From a virus: a stretch of 64,000 nt of DNA. The stretch lies in the IMG/VR virus record IMGVR_UViG_3300036791_001056, positions 62,001-126,000 of that record; one strand, 5' to 3'. Both the position numbers and the translations under genes were made by a program. Shown here piece after piece: positions 63,609 to 64,000 of this stretch (position 1 is the first letter of the stretch; the number at the start of each line of letters is the position of its first letter). The notes beneath the pieces are model-generated. The model saw nothing but the letters and a program-made list of their open reading frames with translations, was not told the origin of the DNA and made no database searches.

Positions 63609-63849
63609 CTATCCAAGTGTGACAGCTGCCGCAGTACCGCTCGCGGACGTCATTATGATTATAACTAGTCTTACCGCAGCGTAGGCACGTTATGCTCAAG
63701 CTCACAGGTGCCGTGTTGAACGCTTGAACGTGCAGCTCAGTGAGCTCATCATTCACGCCGAACTGATGATCATCAGCCACTTGGCTCGTGTCCAGCAGCC
63801 TCACCGGGCCTTGGTCACTGGCTAGCTGCCAGCGAGAGCAGATCTTCAC
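63589..63849 (-). CDS. zinc-ribbon protein (86 aa)
   Basis: GTG 63849. The second half has SITCLRCGKTSYNHNDVRER and YCGSCHTWIGDD, a zinc-ribbon type common in actinobacteria and their phages. Coupled to the next gene. Function unknown. Confidence 0.7.
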   Translation of the reverse strand: MKICSRWQLASDQGPVRLLDTSQVADDHQFGVNDELTELHVQAFNTAPVSLSITCLRCGKTSYNHNDVRERYCGSCHTWIGDDPPV

Positions 63850-63895
63850 CGCGCGTCTTACCCCCAGCCAATGCCACTCACGTGATGCTCTCCTC

Positions 63896-64000
63896 TCAGC
63901 AACTCAGCTCGAAGCACGTTCCCGGACCGTCCCACTCTTGTGCCGGCAGTGGGTCATCTCGGGGCGCTGACACGATCCACGCACCGTTCTGCGGGGCGAA
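63896..64000 (-). CDS. C-terminal end of a gene that enters from the right edge
   Basis: The minus frame to TGA 63898-63896 reads FAPQNGAWIVSAPRDDPLPA and EWDGPGTCFELSC and is open to the end of the window. Too little is present to identify it. Confidence 0.5.
   Translation of the reverse strand, partial: FAPQNGAWIVSAPRDDPLPAQEWDGPGTCFELSC

Noticed and set aside
63858-63881. Seven-codon ORF with GTG start behind AGGAG
   Set aside because: Could be a leader peptide, but there is no hairpin or other sign to support it.
1-64000. CRISPR array, integrase or attachment site, insertion sequence
   Set aside because: I saw no regularly spaced repeats, no recombinase motif and no transposase or terminal inverted repeats. 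The tRNA-like gene has no adjoining integrase.

Overview
The window is a contiguous piece of a tailed-phage genome (siphovirus-type, HK97-like head) whose host is most likely a high-GC actinomycete. The evidence is the GC-rich sequence, the frequent GTG starts and GTGA/ATGA overlaps, and many small genes of types familiar from actinobacteriophages. No integrase, repressor, polymerase or replication gene is visible; both ends cut genes, so the genome continues on both sides.

Layout. Virion genes lie on the minus strand and are read from high to low coordinate: fibre or decoration-like proteins and a lysis pair (63.1-58.5 kb), terminase small subunit (53.3 kb), terminase large subunit (50.6-48.2 kb), portal/MuF mega-protein (38.8-32.2 kb), two other giant multidomain proteins (32.2-25.8 kb), prohead protease with scaffold (25.1-21.8 kb), major capsid (21.8-18.9 kb), decoration proteins (17.3-15.8 kb), connectors (15.2-12.7 kb), major tail protein (11.8-10.6 kb), tail assembly chaperones with a -1 frameshift (9.8-9.1 kb), tape measure (7.9-3.5 kb) and a large minor tail protein (3.5 kb to the left edge). 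Small plus-strand genes sit between these blocks at about 8-10, 14-18, 25, 42-47 and 50-58 kb. Most islands open with the same promoter type (TTTACA, 17 nt, then TATRRT or TAGAGT, with an extended TGTGG/TGTGA), and some transcripts look leaderless.

Parasitic elements are dense. There is an intein with a LAGLIDADG endonuclease in the portal, and an intein in the terminase whose middle also encodes an HNH endonuclease in a second reading frame. A group I intron carrying a Vsr-like endonuclease splits the major capsid gene. A second Vsr-like endonuclease lies just after the capsid gene, and a GIY-YIG endonuclease lies opposite the tail/connector junction.

The most interesting system is the 42-25.8 kb head block. 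The portal/MuF fusion and its neighbours carry enzyme-like domains: NUDIX, a PD-(D/E)XK-like nuclease, two clear ADP-ribosyltransferase signatures plus one weak one, a ParB-like fold and an HEFGH metallopeptidase motif. These domains are joined by recurring short signature boxes. I infer that they are proteins packaged in the head and delivered with the DNA.

Four plus- or minus-strand genes, and possibly a fifth, are each broken by a one-base length difference. This may be real decay or sequencing error. Convergent gene ends are separated by unusual AGC-rich spacers and strong hairpins.
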